64,000 nt of DNA, taken from assembly GCF_029223255.1 (NCBI RefSeq), contig NZ_JARHUC010000013.1, positions 1 through 64,000 on the forward strand. The letters run 5' to 3'. Below are positions 8,440 to 17,295 of this stretch, in pieces. A program made the translations under genes and the position numbers. How positions within the stretch are numbered: position 1 is the first letter of the stretch; each line of letters opens with the position of its first letter. This DNA comes from Albimonas marina (GTDB lineage Bacteria > Pseudomonadota > Alphaproteobacteria > Rhodobacterales > Rhodobacteraceae). Under the pieces are notes generated by a model. The model saw only the letters and a program-made list of their open reading frames with translations, was not told the origin of the DNA and did not search any database.

Positions 8440-8706
8440 ATGCTGAAACCCGTCTCTCTCGCCCTGATGTGCCTCGCAGCCGGGGGCTGCGCGGGCATGT
8501 CCGACACCGAACAGCGCGCCCTGACCGGAACCGCCGTGGGCGCCGCAGGCGGCGCCGTCGTCGGCGCGATCGCCGGGGACACCGCCATGGGCGCGGCCAT
8601 CGGCGCCGGCGCCGGCCTCGTGGGCGGCCTGGTCGTCGACAAGGTGCAGAAGGACAAGGACGCCGCCTACCGACGGGGCGTCGCCGCAGGACGCGCCGGC
8701 GGCTGA
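8440..8706 (+). CDS. Glycine-zipper lipoprotein
   Basis: An 88-residue predicted lipoprotein. A hydrophobic leader ends in a lipobox-like LAAGGC, followed by a glycine zipper of repeated small residues (GAAGGAVVGAIAGDTAMGAA) that should insert into or pack against membrane, and a basic tail. The ATG at 8440 is preferred to the ATG at 8425 because GAGGAG lies seven bases upstream. Such proteins stabilise or occupy the outer membrane. The specific role is unknown. Confidence 0.7.
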   Translation: MLKPVSLALMCLAAGGCAGMSDTEQRALTGTAVGAAGGAVVGAIAGDTAMGAAIGAGAGLVGGLVVDKVQKDKDAAYRRGVAAGRAGG

Positions 8707-8745
8707 GGCGCGCCCGGCGACCAGACTCTTCTCAGGAGGACCGAA

Positions 8746-9810
8746 ATGATCTCTCGCCCCATCAAGACGTTGGCCGCCGCGCTGACCGCGATCGGCTTCG
8801 CGGCCCCGCACGCCGCCATGGCGCAGGTCGCCGACGACAATCTGGACGCCCTGGTGGACGCCCAGGAGATTCCGGTCACGCTCGACAATTTCGTCCGCGC
8901 CGCGACGGACATCGAGTTCGACAAGTACGTGGCGCTGGCCGGCGGCGTGAACCGCTTCTTCCACTTCCGCGAGTTGACCCCGGTCGAGGCGCAGACCACG
9001 GTCAGCATGAACCGCGACACGCTCTACAGCGCGGCGATCGTCGACATCAGCCAGGGCGCGACCCTGACCCTGCCTGATGTCGGCGGCCGCTACATGTCGG
9101 CGATGATCGTCAATCAGGACCACTACCTCAATGAGGTGTTCCACGGGGGCGGGAGCTACACGCTCGACGTCGAGACCTTCGACACGCCCTATGTCGCCGT
9201 CTACATGCGCGTGCTGGTCGACGCCTCCGACCCCGCCGACGTCGCCGCGGTGCACGCGATCCAGGACGCGATGTCGATCGAGGCCGCCTCGGCCAAGCCG
9301 TTCATCCCGCCCATCTACGACGAAGACAGCTACGAGGGCTTCGTGCGCGCCGCCGTCGCGCTGGGGCCCTACCTGCCCTCCTCCGTCCGCATGTTCGGGA
9401 GGCGGGAGGAGGTCGACCCCGTGCGCCACCTGATCGGGACCGCCGGCGGCTGGGGCGGCCTGCCGGAGACCGAGGCGCTTTACGTCAGCGTCTCGCCCGG
9501 CCTGCCCGTCGGCGAATACCGCATCGAGGTTCCCGCCGAGGTGCCGGTCGGCGCCTTCTGGTCGGTCAGCCTTTACGACGCGGCCCGCTACTTCGTGCCC
9601 AACCCGCTGGGCGCCTACGTGGTCAACTCCGTCAGCGGCGCGCGCAACGCGGACGGGTCGATGACCGTGCACCTGGGCGGCTGCGAGGACGGGCGCGTCA
9701 ACTGCCTGCCGCTGGTCGAGGGCTGGCAGTACACCATCCGCCTCTACCAGCCCGGCCCCGAGATCCTGAACGGATCCTGGAGCTTCCCGCCCGTCCAGCC
9801 GATCAACTGA
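8746..9810 (+). CDS. DUF1254/DUF1214-type exported protein (first copy)
   Basis: A 354-residue periplasmic protein with a cleavable signal peptide ending near AAMAQ. Family signatures are the NRDTLYSAAIVDIS segment, the MIVNQDHYLNEV segment, and the C-terminal VPVGAFWSVSLYDA ... LGGCEDGRVNCLPLVEGW ... RLYQPGPEILNGSWSFP block. These proteins are widespread and biochemically uncharacterised. CAGGAGGA precedes the ATG. The next gene is a paralogue 18 bases downstream, so this is a tandem duplication within one transcript. Confidence 0.8.
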   Translation: MISRPIKTLAAALTAIGFAAPHAAMAQVADDNLDALVDAQEIPVTLDNFVRAATDIEFDKYVALAGGVNRFFHFRELTPVEAQTTVSMNRDTLYSAAIVDISQGATLTLPDVGGRYMSAMIVNQDHYLNEVFHGGGSYTLDVETFDTPYVAVYMRVLVDASDPADVAAVHAIQDAMSIEAASAKPFIPPIYDEDSYEGFVRAAVALGPYLPSSVRMFGRREEVDPVRHLIGTAGGWGGLPETEALYVSVSPGLPVGEYRIEVPAEVPVGAFWSVSLYDAARYFVPNPLGAYVVNSVSGARNADGSMTVHLGGCEDGRVNCLPLVEGWQYTIRLYQPGPEILNGSWSFPPVQPIN

Positions 9811-9828
9811 CGGAAAAGGACACGGACC

Positions 9829-10830
9829 ATGCGACGTCTTCTTCTTGCCATTGCGCTCTGCGCGCCCGCGCCGGTCCTCGCCGAGGACATCACGATCCAG
9901 AACCTCATGCGCGCCGAGAGCGATACGATGTTCCGGCTCACCATGCAGACCAACGCCACCGGCGTCGGCGAGATCGCCCATGAGCGCCAGGTGGTCTCCG
10001 CCGACGCGCCGCAGCCGATCATCCGGCCCAACCAAGACACTCTTTACTCGGCCGCCATAATCGACCTGTCCGACCCGGTGACGGTGACGCTGCCCGAGGG
10101 GGACGGGCGGTTCCAGTCCGTGCTGGTGATCAGCCAGGACCACTACAACTTCGCCTATGCCCAGCCCGGCGCCTACGAGTTGACCGAGGACGAGGTCGGG
10201 ACCCGCTTCGCGATGCTCCTGTTCCGCACCTTCATTGACGCAGGCGATCCCGACGATGCCGCCCGCGCCCATGCCGTGCAGGACGGAATCCGCCTCGAAG
10301 GCGGCGGAAGCGGCCCCTTCGAGGCGCCGGACTGGGACCTTGAAAGCCTTGCAGCAGCTCGGAAGGCGATCAGCGACCTCGCCGCCGCCGTCGGTCTCGA
10401 TGCCGGCATCGCCTTCGGTCGACGCGACGAGGTGGACCCGCTCGGCCACCTGATCGGAATGGCGGGTTGGGCGGGGCAGCCGGCCACGACGGCCAGCGCC
10501 TTCGTCGATGCCGTCGACATGAACGACGGCGAGACCCCCCATGCGGTGACCGTCCGCGACGTGCCGGTGGACGCCTTCTGGTCGATCACCGTCTACGACG
10601 CCGACGGCTTTCTCGCCCCCAACGATCTGGGGCGGAACAGCTACAACAACACCTCGGCCACGCCGAACCAGGACGGCGCCTACACGATCCATTTCGGCGG
10701 CTGCGAGGACGGCCGGGTGAACTGCATCCCGATCACGCCGGGCTGGAACTACACGGTCCGGCTCTATCAGCCGCGGGCCGAGATCCTCGATGGACGCTGG
10801 ACGTTTCCCGAGATCGAGCCGGTCGATTGA
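9829..10830 (+). CDS. DUF1254/DUF1214-type exported protein (second copy)
   Basis: A 333-residue paralogue of the preceding gene with its own signal peptide (cleavage after VLAE). It keeps the family blocks NQDTLYSAAIIDLSDPV, LVISQDHYNFAY, VPVDAFWSITVYDA, GGCEDGRVNCIPITPGWNY and RLYQPRAEILDGRWTFPE. It differs mainly in the middle section, so the copies are old rather than recent. The GGCEDGRVNC motif is nearly identical in the two and may mark the functional site. No activity is established for the family. Confidence 0.8.
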   Translation: MRRLLLAIALCAPAPVLAEDITIQNLMRAESDTMFRLTMQTNATGVGEIAHERQVVSADAPQPIIRPNQDTLYSAAIIDLSDPVTVTLPEGDGRFQSVLVISQDHYNFAYAQPGAYELTEDEVGTRFAMLLFRTFIDAGDPDDAARAHAVQDGIRLEGGGSGPFEAPDWDLESLAAARKAISDLAAAVGLDAGIAFGRRDEVDPLGHLIGMAGWAGQPATTASAFVDAVDMNDGETPHAVTVRDVPVDAFWSITVYDADGFLAPNDLGRNSYNNTSATPNQDGAYTIHFGGCEDGRVNCIPITPGWNYTVRLYQPRAEILDGRWTFPEIEPVD

Positions 10831-11071
10831 TCGCCGCCGCGGTCGCGGAGGCCGCATCGCGCGCTCGACCGCCGATCCGGTCGTCGGCGCTTTCGGAACG
10901 CGGCGACCGACGGCGCCGACGGACCGCATCTCGGCATTGGCCTCGGCGCCCAACGGCAGGTTCGGACCATCGGATGCCGCGACGAACGAGTCGTCGGCGC
11001 GCGGCGGCGGATCAAGGCGTCAGAGTTCGGAGACCCGGCTCGACGACCTCCGAGCGTCCTGGGAGGGACTG

Positions 11072-12760
11072 ATGAGCAAGAGAAACATCCTCAAGGCCGC
11101 GACCCTGATCGCGGCCGTTCAGACCCCGGCGCAGGCCGAGGACGCGGCGCCTCGCCTCGTCCTCCAGATCACGGTCGACCAGCTTCGCGGCGACCTGATC
11201 GCACGGTACGGCGCCGGCTTCGGCGAGGGCGGGTTCCGGCATCTCGTCGAGAACGGCGCCTGGTTCGTCAACGCTCATCACCGGCACGCCAACACCGAGA
11301 CCATCGTCGGCCACGCCACGCTCGCCACCGGAGCCGATCCGGGCGTCCACGGCATGGTCGCGAACGTCTGGTTCGACCGTGACGCCGGCCAGCTGTTCTA
11401 CAACGTCCAGGATCCCGACTTCCCGCTGGTCGGGGCGGCGGGCATCGACCGGGACGCCGAGGTCGACCCGACGCAGCGGGCCGCCACGACCGACGGGCGC
11501 TCGCCGCGCAACATCCTGACGTCGACCATCGGCGACGAGATCAGGCTTCATTTCGGACCGGAGGCGAAGGTCTTCGGCGTCTCGGTGAAGGATCGCGGGG
11601 CCATCCCCTTCGCCGGACACGCCGGGCAGGCCTACTGGTTCTCCAAGGCCGAAGGCCGCTTCGTCACGAGCGCCTTCTACCGCAGCGATTATCCGGAATG
11701 GGTGCAGACCTGGACGCGCAAGGATGTCGTCGGGTCCTACGCCGACACCGACTGGACGCTGATGCTGCCGCCGGAGACCTACGCCTTCGCCGACCGCGAC
11801 GACCAGCCATGGGAGACCGACTTCCCCGGCTGGGGCCGGACCTTTCCGCACGCCTACGGTCCCGCGGACGGCAAGTCCTACACCACGCTGCTGACCGTCA
11901 GCCCGGCGGGCGACGAGATCACCGCCGATTTCGCCAAGGCGCTGATCGACGCGGAGGGGCTCGGCCAGGACGACGTTCCGGACTTCCTTTCCGTCAGCCT
12001 CTCCTCCACCGACTACGTCGGCCACGTCTTCGGCCCGTCCAGCCTCGAGGCCGAGGACAACATGAAGCGCCTCGACCGCACGCTCGCCGATCTGCTCGCG
12101 CACGTGGACGCGAAGGTCGGCCTCGACCGCACGCTGATCGTCCTGTCGGCCGATCACGGCGCGCCGGAGGCGCCCGGATATCTGGCGACCCTCGGGATCG
12201 AGGCGCGGACCTTCAGCTTCGACGACGTCGACGCCGAGCCCGGTTTCAAGCGGTTGCAACGCGAGTTCGGCCTCTCGCGCGAGCTGATCGAGAGCTTCAC
12301 CAACCCTTACGTCTACCTCGACAGGTCCGCGATCGAGTCGGCCGGCCTCGATGCGCGCGCGGTCGAGGCCGCGGTGGCGGAGGAGCTGCAGAAGTTGCCG
12401 GGCATCGCGCTGGCCATCGGCAGCGCGTCGCTGCGCGCGGGCGCCGCGCCGGACACCGCCGTGGGCCGGGCCGTGACGGCGAACTTCCACCCCGACCGTT
12501 CCGGGGACGTCTACGTCGTCTTCGAGCCGCACTGGTTCGTCGCGGACTTCGACGGGCTTCACGTCGCCTCGGCGCACGGTTCGCCCTGGGCCTACGACAC
12601 CTACGTGCCGGTGATCTTCGCCGGCCCGGGGATCCAGCCGGGCCGCATCGCCCGCCGCATCGAGACCGTTGACGTCGCGCCGACGATCGCCGCCCGGCTC
12701 GGGATCAAGCCGCCCTCGGGGGCGAGCGGCGAGCCCTTGACCGAGGCGCTGCCTCGATGA
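11072..12760 (+). CDS. Alkaline phosphatase superfamily hydrolase (PafA/NPP-like)
   Basis: A 562-residue exported metal-dependent phosphatase or phosphodiesterase. After a signal peptide (AQAED) come the first metal ligand in VLQITVDQLRGDL, the nucleophile region NTETIVGHATLATG with a Thr as predicted nucleophile, the metal-binding SSTDYVGHVFG, LSADHGAPEAPG, and a late His in SAHGSPWAYD. This is the arrangement of type I phosphodiesterase/PafA-like enzymes, which act on phosphate mono- or diesters in the periplasm. It is separated from the DUF1254 pair by 240 bases, so it may have its own promoter. The substrate is unknown. Confidence 0.8.
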   Translation: MSKRNILKAATLIAAVQTPAQAEDAAPRLVLQITVDQLRGDLIARYGAGFGEGGFRHLVENGAWFVNAHHRHANTETIVGHATLATGADPGVHGMVANVWFDRDAGQLFYNVQDPDFPLVGAAGIDRDAEVDPTQRAATTDGRSPRNILTSTIGDEIRLHFGPEAKVFGVSVKDRGAIPFAGHAGQAYWFSKAEGRFVTSAFYRSDYPEWVQTWTRKDVVGSYADTDWTLMLPPETYAFADRDDQPWETDFPGWGRTFPHAYGPADGKSYTTLLTVSPAGDEITADFAKALIDAEGLGQDDVPDFLSVSLSSTDYVGHVFGPSSLEAEDNMKRLDRTLADLLAHVDAKVGLDRTLIVLSADHGAPEAPGYLATLGIEARTFSFDDVDAEPGFKRLQREFGLSRELIESFTNPYVYLDRSAIESAGLDARAVEAAVAEELQKLPGIALAIGSASLRAGAAPDTAVGRAVTANFHPDRSGDVYVVFEPHWFVADFDGLHVASAHGSPWAYDTYVPVIFAGPGIQPGRIARRIETVDVAPTIAARLGIKPPSGASGEPLTEALPR

Positions 12761-13446
12761 TCGTTTTGGGTGCCGGTTCCACTCATGTCGGCGTTTGGCG
12801 GCTCGCTCGCGGTAGCCGTCCGGGCGTCGCCGACCAACCCGCAGGCATCGCTAGACTCCCGGGAGGTCGTCCGTGGGCCTGCCGCCGACCGTGGAGCGAT
12901 GCGCTCGCCCATTCGCTTCGTCGGACGAACCTCCGACCGAACCGGCCGGGTCTGCGCAGCCACACCCAACGGCAGAAACTGCGTGCGGCATCACAGCATC
13001 AGTTACAGCCGTGAACGGCAGCAATGGGCCGTGAGCGTCAGCCTTGCCGATTGGCATCACTGCGCTCGCCAGTTGCGATTGCAGCGATCGACGTCGACTG
13101 GAAACGACTGAGGCCGAGGCAGCGTGCTGGTCCTGTGGCGCTGCCTGGCGGTCCTCGTCCGACATCACTGGGCACCGCTGCCGCGGGCGATAGCGGGGAC
13201 TGTGCTTAAAGCCGTCGGCGTCTCGGAGAACGTTGGATCTCAGGCCCGATCGCACAGGTGCCACCCGGATCGAAGTCAACAGCATCGTCTTTGTGAAGTC
13301 TGATGCATCTCAATGGCTTGGAAGGCTCTTCACCAAAACGGCGCAGTCAACAGGTTCGGAGAGTATCGGCCCGGAGAGACCGCTTTCGGGCGTTTCCGCA
13401 AGCGGGCAGGTGAATAGCCGAGACCCTACAACCCTCTGCCCCAACG
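12761..13446. other. Geneless region left of the tRNA-Ser island
   Basis: About 690 bases with no persuasive gene. The longer open frames lack ribosome-binding sites and recognisable domains. A 13-bp palindrome TTCGTCGGACGAA at 12917-12929 recurs in another geneless region at 57391. Before the island arrived this DNA lay just downstream of tRNA-Ser. Confidence 0.4.
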
Positions 13447-13469
13447 AAAAAATCCGGCCGGAGCCGGAT
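13447..13469 (-). terminator. Stranded intrinsic terminator of tRNA-Ser(GGA)
   Basis: On the minus strand this reads ATCCGGC, loop TCCG, GCCGGAT and then a run of six T: a textbook Rho-independent terminator. It lies 27 bases beyond the left att core. Without the island it would follow the CCA end of the minus-strand tRNA-Ser gene by about 30 bases. No minus-strand gene now lies immediately upstream of it within the island. Confidence 0.75.
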
Positions 13470-13495
13470 CTGTTCGTGCCGTTCGCGCGGGGCGA

Positions 13496-13510
13496 GTGGC
13501 GGAGAGAGCG
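13496..13510. repeat. Left attachment core (attL) of the tRNA-Ser island
   Basis: The 15-base sequence GTGGCGGAGAGAGCG is identical to 30448-30462, which contains the 3' end of tRNA-Ser(GGA). It lies 156 bases upstream of the integrase start. A chance exact 15-base match at this position is very unlikely, so these are taken as the direct repeats left by site-specific integration. Confidence 0.85.
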
Positions 13511-13639
13511 TCCGCCGAACTTATGTTCGCAGACGTCCGAGCGAGCTCGCCGAAATCCATGCAAACCACATTATGGCAATGACTTGTCGCTATTGCCATG
13601 TCTTGACGTCCGCGAGCGTTCGCCTAAATTCGGTCCAAT

Positions 13640-13661
13640 GTGTGGGAACGAGTGTGGGAAC
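13640..13661 (+). repeat. Left integrase arm-type repeats
   Basis: There are two copies of GTGTGGGAAC, at 13640-13649 and 13652-13661, 12 bases start to start, directly upstream of the integrase ATG. A matching pair with the same spacing and orientation lies at 30372-30393 near the right end. Paired repeats inside both ends fit arm-type binding sites of tyrosine integrases and possible autoregulation of int. Confidence 0.6.
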
Positions 13662-13665
13662 CCGA

Positions 13666-14820
13666 ATGGCGCTGTCCGCTCGAAAGGTCGAAACGGCTGG
13701 CCCTGGCCGTCATGTCGATGGGCGCGGTCTGATGCTGCTCGTGAAGCCGACGGGCGCGCGATCGTGGGTCCTGCGCTACCAGAAGGACGGTCGACGGCGT
13801 GATCTCGGTCTGGGGGCCTGGCCCGAGGTGACGCTCGCCATGGCTCGGGACAGGGCGCTGGAGGCGCGGCGGATGCTCGCCGAAGGCGGCGATCCCATCG
13901 CGGCGAAAGCGAAGGTCAAGCGCACCACGTTCCGCGAAGCCGCCTCCGCCCTGATCGAAGCGAAGCGCAAGGGCTGGAAGAACGCCAAGCATGGGGCGCA
14001 ATGGACATCGACCCTGGAGGCCCACGCCTACCCGACGATGGGCGACATCGACGTGCGCAAGATCGAAACGCAGGACGTGCTGACCGCGCTTCGCCCCATC
14101 TGGACCCGCACGCCTGAGACCGCCAGCCGCGTCCGTCAGCGCATCGAGGCCGTTCTCGACTACGCCTCGGCCATCGGTGCGCGCGATGGGGACAACCCGG
14201 CCCGTTGGCGCGGCCATCTCGACCACATCCTGCCGAAGCCGACCGCGGTGCGCGCCGTGGAACATCATCCGGCGATGGACTGGCGGGAGGCGGCGGCGTT
14301 CATGGCCGAGTTGGACGCCCGAGAGGGGCTGAGCGCGCGCGCCCTGTCCTTCGTGATCCGAACCGCGGCTCGCTCGGGAGAAGTCCGCGGGATGCGCTGG
14401 GGCGAGGTCGATCTCGATGCCTTGGTCTGGACGATCCCGGCCGCTCGGATGAAGGCCGGCAAGGAGCATCGCGTTCCGCTGACATCGGCTGCGCTCGCCG
14501 TATTGGGCGAACCGGGCGCGGCGGACGAACTCATCTTCCCGGGCGGGCGCGCGTTCGACAAGCCGCTCAGCGACATGGCGCTGACGGCGGTGCTGCGCCG
14601 GATGAAGCGAGAGGACGTCACCGTTCATGGCTTCCGGTCGACCTTCCGGGACTGGGCGGGCGAGACCACAGCCTTCCCGAGGGAAGTGATCGAGGCAGCG
14701 CTCGCCCATCGGCTCAAGGACAAGGCCGAAGCCGCGTATGCGCGCGGAGACCTGTTCGACAAGCGGCGTGCCCTGATGGACGCGTGGGACGCGCACCTGT
14801 CCGAGGTGATCCAGGGCTGA
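13666..14820 (+). CDS. Tyrosine integrase, P4-like
   Basis: A 384-residue site-specific recombinase. The N-terminal arm-binding domain (DUF4102 type) begins MALSARKVETAGPGRHVDG and continues LLVKPTGARSWVLRYQ ... RRDLGLGAWPEVTLAMAR. The core-binding SAM-like domain is residues about 95-190. The catalytic domain has the first Arg in TAARSGEVRGMRW, a Lys in KAGKEHRVPL, the HGFRSTFRDWA motif, then EAALAHRLKDKAEAAYARGD, which carries the late His and the predicted nucleophile Tyr. The frame extends upstream to 13573, but the ATG at 13666 matches the usual family start, and the upstream part is the repeat region. It probably catalyses insertion at the tRNA-Ser end. Confidence 0.9.
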   Translation: MALSARKVETAGPGRHVDGRGLMLLVKPTGARSWVLRYQKDGRRRDLGLGAWPEVTLAMARDRALEARRMLAEGGDPIAAKAKVKRTTFREAASALIEAKRKGWKNAKHGAQWTSTLEAHAYPTMGDIDVRKIETQDVLTALRPIWTRTPETASRVRQRIEAVLDYASAIGARDGDNPARWRGHLDHILPKPTAVRAVEHHPAMDWREAAAFMAELDAREGLSARALSFVIRTAARSGEVRGMRWGEVDLDALVWTIPAARMKAGKEHRVPLTSAALAVLGEPGAADELIFPGGRAFDKPLSDMALTAVLRRMKREDVTVHGFRSTFRDWAGETTAFPREVIEAALAHRLKDKAEAAYARGDLFDKRRALMDAWDAHLSEVIQG

Positions 14821-14878
14821 TCCTCTTCGTCCGTTTTCGTTCGACAGTGGTGTTGACGTTGCTTCCGCCTGCTCCCAG

Positions 14879-16153
14879 ATGAAGCGATCCCCAGATTTTG
14901 GGGTGGCTGCTCTGGAATGCACAACATTGGCTCAATCCCCAAAGTCGTTCATCAAGCAGACGCCGTGGCCGAAGATCGTCGCGCTGATGGAAGCCTGCGC
15001 GGTGGATGCATCCGGCATCGCCGCGATCGATCCAGACGCGAAACCAGAGGAGCGCGCGCGGCAGGCGCTTGTGGCCCTGGCCGACGCGGGGCAGGGCGCT
15101 CGCGACGAGTTCCTTGCGATCATCGACCAGGTCGAGCAGTTGAACGATGACTTCGGCCGGCGTGCACTGCGGTCCGTGGCCCTGTCCGCATGCATGGACG
15201 CGGAAACCTTCGACGCCATCGAGAGCCTTCGGGCTGCGGCGATCGACGTCTACCTGAGCGACCGCCGCTGCTTCGACCGGGCGCTGGCGTCTCACTATGC
15301 GGATCGCTACCGGCAGGGTCGGTCCTACAGCGGCTATGCGTTCGGAGGCGCGGCAGACGTAGAACTTCGTCCAGGCGAGGAGGCGAAGGTCAGGTTCGAG
15401 GAAGAGACCCGGCGGATCTTCTCCGAGCACGATGCCTTCGCGCGCATCCACTTCGACTGGTTCGAGCGCGAGATCATCGATCCGGCCAGCGGCGAGTCCC
15501 ACGTCTGCATGCAGGCTGCGGTCTTCGTCGAGCAGCCGCCGCGGGCCGAGACGGCGTTCGATGACGACGGAGAGATCGTCACGCGTTCTCATCGTGCGGT
15601 GGTCGAGGGCGCGATCGTCTTCGATGCGGCGGCGCGGCAGATCGAAGTGGTCGCCAAGGGCGGGCGGCCCCTCCAGGAGAAGATCGCGCGCGCCTTCTCT
15701 GAAACGATGCTCGCATCCGATGCGCCGATCGAACCGGTGCGCGCGCGGCGGCTGGAATTGCAGCGCTTGGCATCGGGGAGACCATTGGCGCTGAAACCCG
15801 AAGACGGGGTTCAGTCTGCAGAGGTCGAGAGGGTGACGCTGATCAACCCGACCTCGAGCATGTCCGTGACGCTGGCGATGCGTGCAGGTCCGACGGACGA
15901 CGGAAGTCTGCGCGACCGCTCCAGCGACGCCTTCGAGGCGCACTCCCCGATGGGCCGGATCGGCTGGAGGGTCGTCGCGGCGTCGATCCGCGTGATCTTT
16001 GAACCGGAGCAGCCCGGGCGGCGGCCCAAGGCGGTCCTGGTCTCGCTTTCTGCCCCGAACAGGTCGAACCTGCGGGATCATACCCAGCGCCACCAGTTCA
16101 TCGCGGGGACCTTGATGGAGCGATGGGGCCTCTATGACCCGAGTGATGCCTGA
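14879..16153 (+). CDS. Unknown protein, first gene of an island cargo pair
   Basis: A 424-residue protein I do not recognise. The N-terminal 110 residues look helical and acidic (PWPKIVALMEACAVDASG, EERARQALVALADAG). The middle and C-terminal parts are mixed alpha/beta, with HFDWFEREIIDPASGESHVC and IGWRVVAASIRVIFEP segments. No transmembrane segment, nuclease or ATPase motif is evident. The ATG at 14879 has no clear ribosome-binding site, and a TTG some 50 bases later is an alternative. Its end overlaps the next gene by 20 bases, so the two are probably made together. A position between integrase and CRISPR-Cas is a common place for defence or regulatory cargo. No function is claimed. Confidence 0.6.
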   Translation: MKRSPDFGVAALECTTLAQSPKSFIKQTPWPKIVALMEACAVDASGIAAIDPDAKPEERARQALVALADAGQGARDEFLAIIDQVEQLNDDFGRRALRSVALSACMDAETFDAIESLRAAAIDVYLSDRRCFDRALASHYADRYRQGRSYSGYAFGGAADVELRPGEEAKVRFEEETRRIFSEHDAFARIHFDWFEREIIDPASGESHVCMQAAVFVEQPPRAETAFDDDGEIVTRSHRAVVEGAIVFDAAARQIEVVAKGGRPLQEKIARAFSETMLASDAPIEPVRARRLELQRLASGRPLALKPEDGVQSAEVERVTLINPTSSMSVTLAMRAGPTDDGSLRDRSSDAFEAHSPMGRIGWRVVAASIRVIFEPEQPGRRPKAVLVSLSAPNRSNLRDHTQRHQFIAGTLMERWGLYDPSDA

Positions 16154-17021
16154 CCCCGCCTCACACCCTGCGGATCTGGTCCTGCAGCTGTTTCGGGAGG
16201 GTGCGTCGCGGGTGCCTGCGGCGTCGCTTGGGCGGCACGTCGATGCCCTGAGAAGCCTTGGCGTCATCGTGGATGGCGGCGTCGCGCCTTCAGTGTTTTG
16301 CGATGCCTGCGATCTCGGTCACATGGCGCAGGTCGAGCACAACGTCGGCAGTGATGAATTCGGGTGGCGTTGTCCCGAAGCCGACTTCGTCGTGGCCGAC
16401 CGCGAACGCCTCCGCCTGTGGAAGGTCGACATGGAGGCCATCGTCCGCAGCCTGGCTTCGGCTGCCTTCGATCCACGCGACTTCGATGCCGGCGATGCGC
16501 GAGACGGCGTGTGGCGGCTCGGTCGGCGGCCAAGCGGAGAGCGACGCGTCGAGGCGCTCATCTCTCGAAATGGCTCCGGCGCTTCTGCGACCGCGGCGTG
16601 GAGGGCTGTGGCGGCGCGTTCCGGCCCAAGCCACCTGACCCTGGTGCTTGTGGCCGAGCATGGCATTGCCGCGTACTCACCGATGCCGGGTATGCATGTC
16701 GAACCACTCGATGGCGTTCTCGGGCGGTCGGACTTTCGAGGTCCGCTTATCGATGCCGCGCTCCTTGATGAACTGGCCGTCCGGCTTTTGTCTCCAGCGA
16801 CAAAGAGCAAGGGCGGCCGGCCGAGCTACGACGAAAAAATCCAGGTCGTCATCGAACACCTTGGCGAGCGCGGATTGCTCCGAACGGGTCGCAACGAGGG
16901 TACGCGAGCCATAAGGGCGGCATGGAGCGACCTTTTCGCAGGCGAGAGCCCGCCAGGCGAGTCGACGATCAAGGCGCACTTGCGTGATTTCGAGAAGAGC
17001 GCCGGGCGGACTGGCGAATGA
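16134..17021 (+). CDS. Unknown protein with putative zinc site and C-terminal helix-turn-helix
   Basis: A 295-residue protein overlapping the preceding gene by 20 bases. Residues about 54-80 contain FCDACDLGHMAQ followed later by WRCPEAD, a possible Cys/His metal site. The central section is alpha/beta (SHLTLVLVAEHGIAAYSP). The last 70 residues, after KSKGGRPSYDEKIQVVIEHL, look like a DNA-binding domain ending in GESTIKAHLRDFEK. The GGRPS...STIK pattern resembles tails of resolvase-like or replication-associated helix-turn-helix domains. Together with its neighbour it forms a two-gene module of unknown function. Zinc and DNA binding are inferences from motifs. Confidence 0.6.
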   Translation: MTRVMPDPASHPADLVLQLFREGASRVPAASLGRHVDALRSLGVIVDGGVAPSVFCDACDLGHMAQVEHNVGSDEFGWRCPEADFVVADRERLRLWKVDMEAIVRSLASAAFDPRDFDAGDARDGVWRLGRRPSGERRVEALISRNGSGASATAAWRAVAARSGPSHLTLVLVAEHGIAAYSPMPGMHVEPLDGVLGRSDFRGPLIDAALLDELAVRLLSPATKSKGGRPSYDEKIQVVIEHLGERGLLRTGRNEGTRAIRAAWSDLFAGESPPGESTIKAHLRDFEKSAGRTGE

Positions 17022-17268
17022 AGGGCGCGGCATGGCCGGTCAGAGCGAAAAAGCGATCTGTTCGCCGGAGAAGCGCTCCTTCGGCATCAAGGCAAAGTCG
17101 CCAGCCCTCCCGACTGTTTCTCGGGTAACATGGCCGTTCCGACACTGTTGGAGCGCTTCGAGGGCGTCGATTGGTCCGCAAGTACCCTCGATAAGGAAAA
17201 TGCCGGCGGGGAGGCCGGCGCGCCCGATACCACTGACGATCGCGGGAGCGTCTAACTGCATTTGTCAG

Positions 17269-17295
17269 AAAAAACGCGGGCCGCAGCCCGCGTTT
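17269..17295 (-). terminator. Intrinsic terminator of the tracrRNA
   Basis: On the minus strand, AAACGCGGGC, loop TGCG and GCCCGCGTTT are followed by further T residues: a ten-pair stem with a tetraloop. In type II systems the tracrRNA commonly ends in such a hairpin, which also contacts Cas9. Confidence 0.9.

Noticed and set aside
12770-13111. Open frames of 85-144 codons between the phosphatase gene and the island
   Set aside because: No ribosome-binding sites, no recognisable domains, and overlapping frames on both strands, as expected from high GC.
13573-13665. Upstream extension of the integrase reading frame
   Set aside because: These 31 codons cover the arm-type repeats. The internal ATG at 13666 matches the usual N-terminus of the family.
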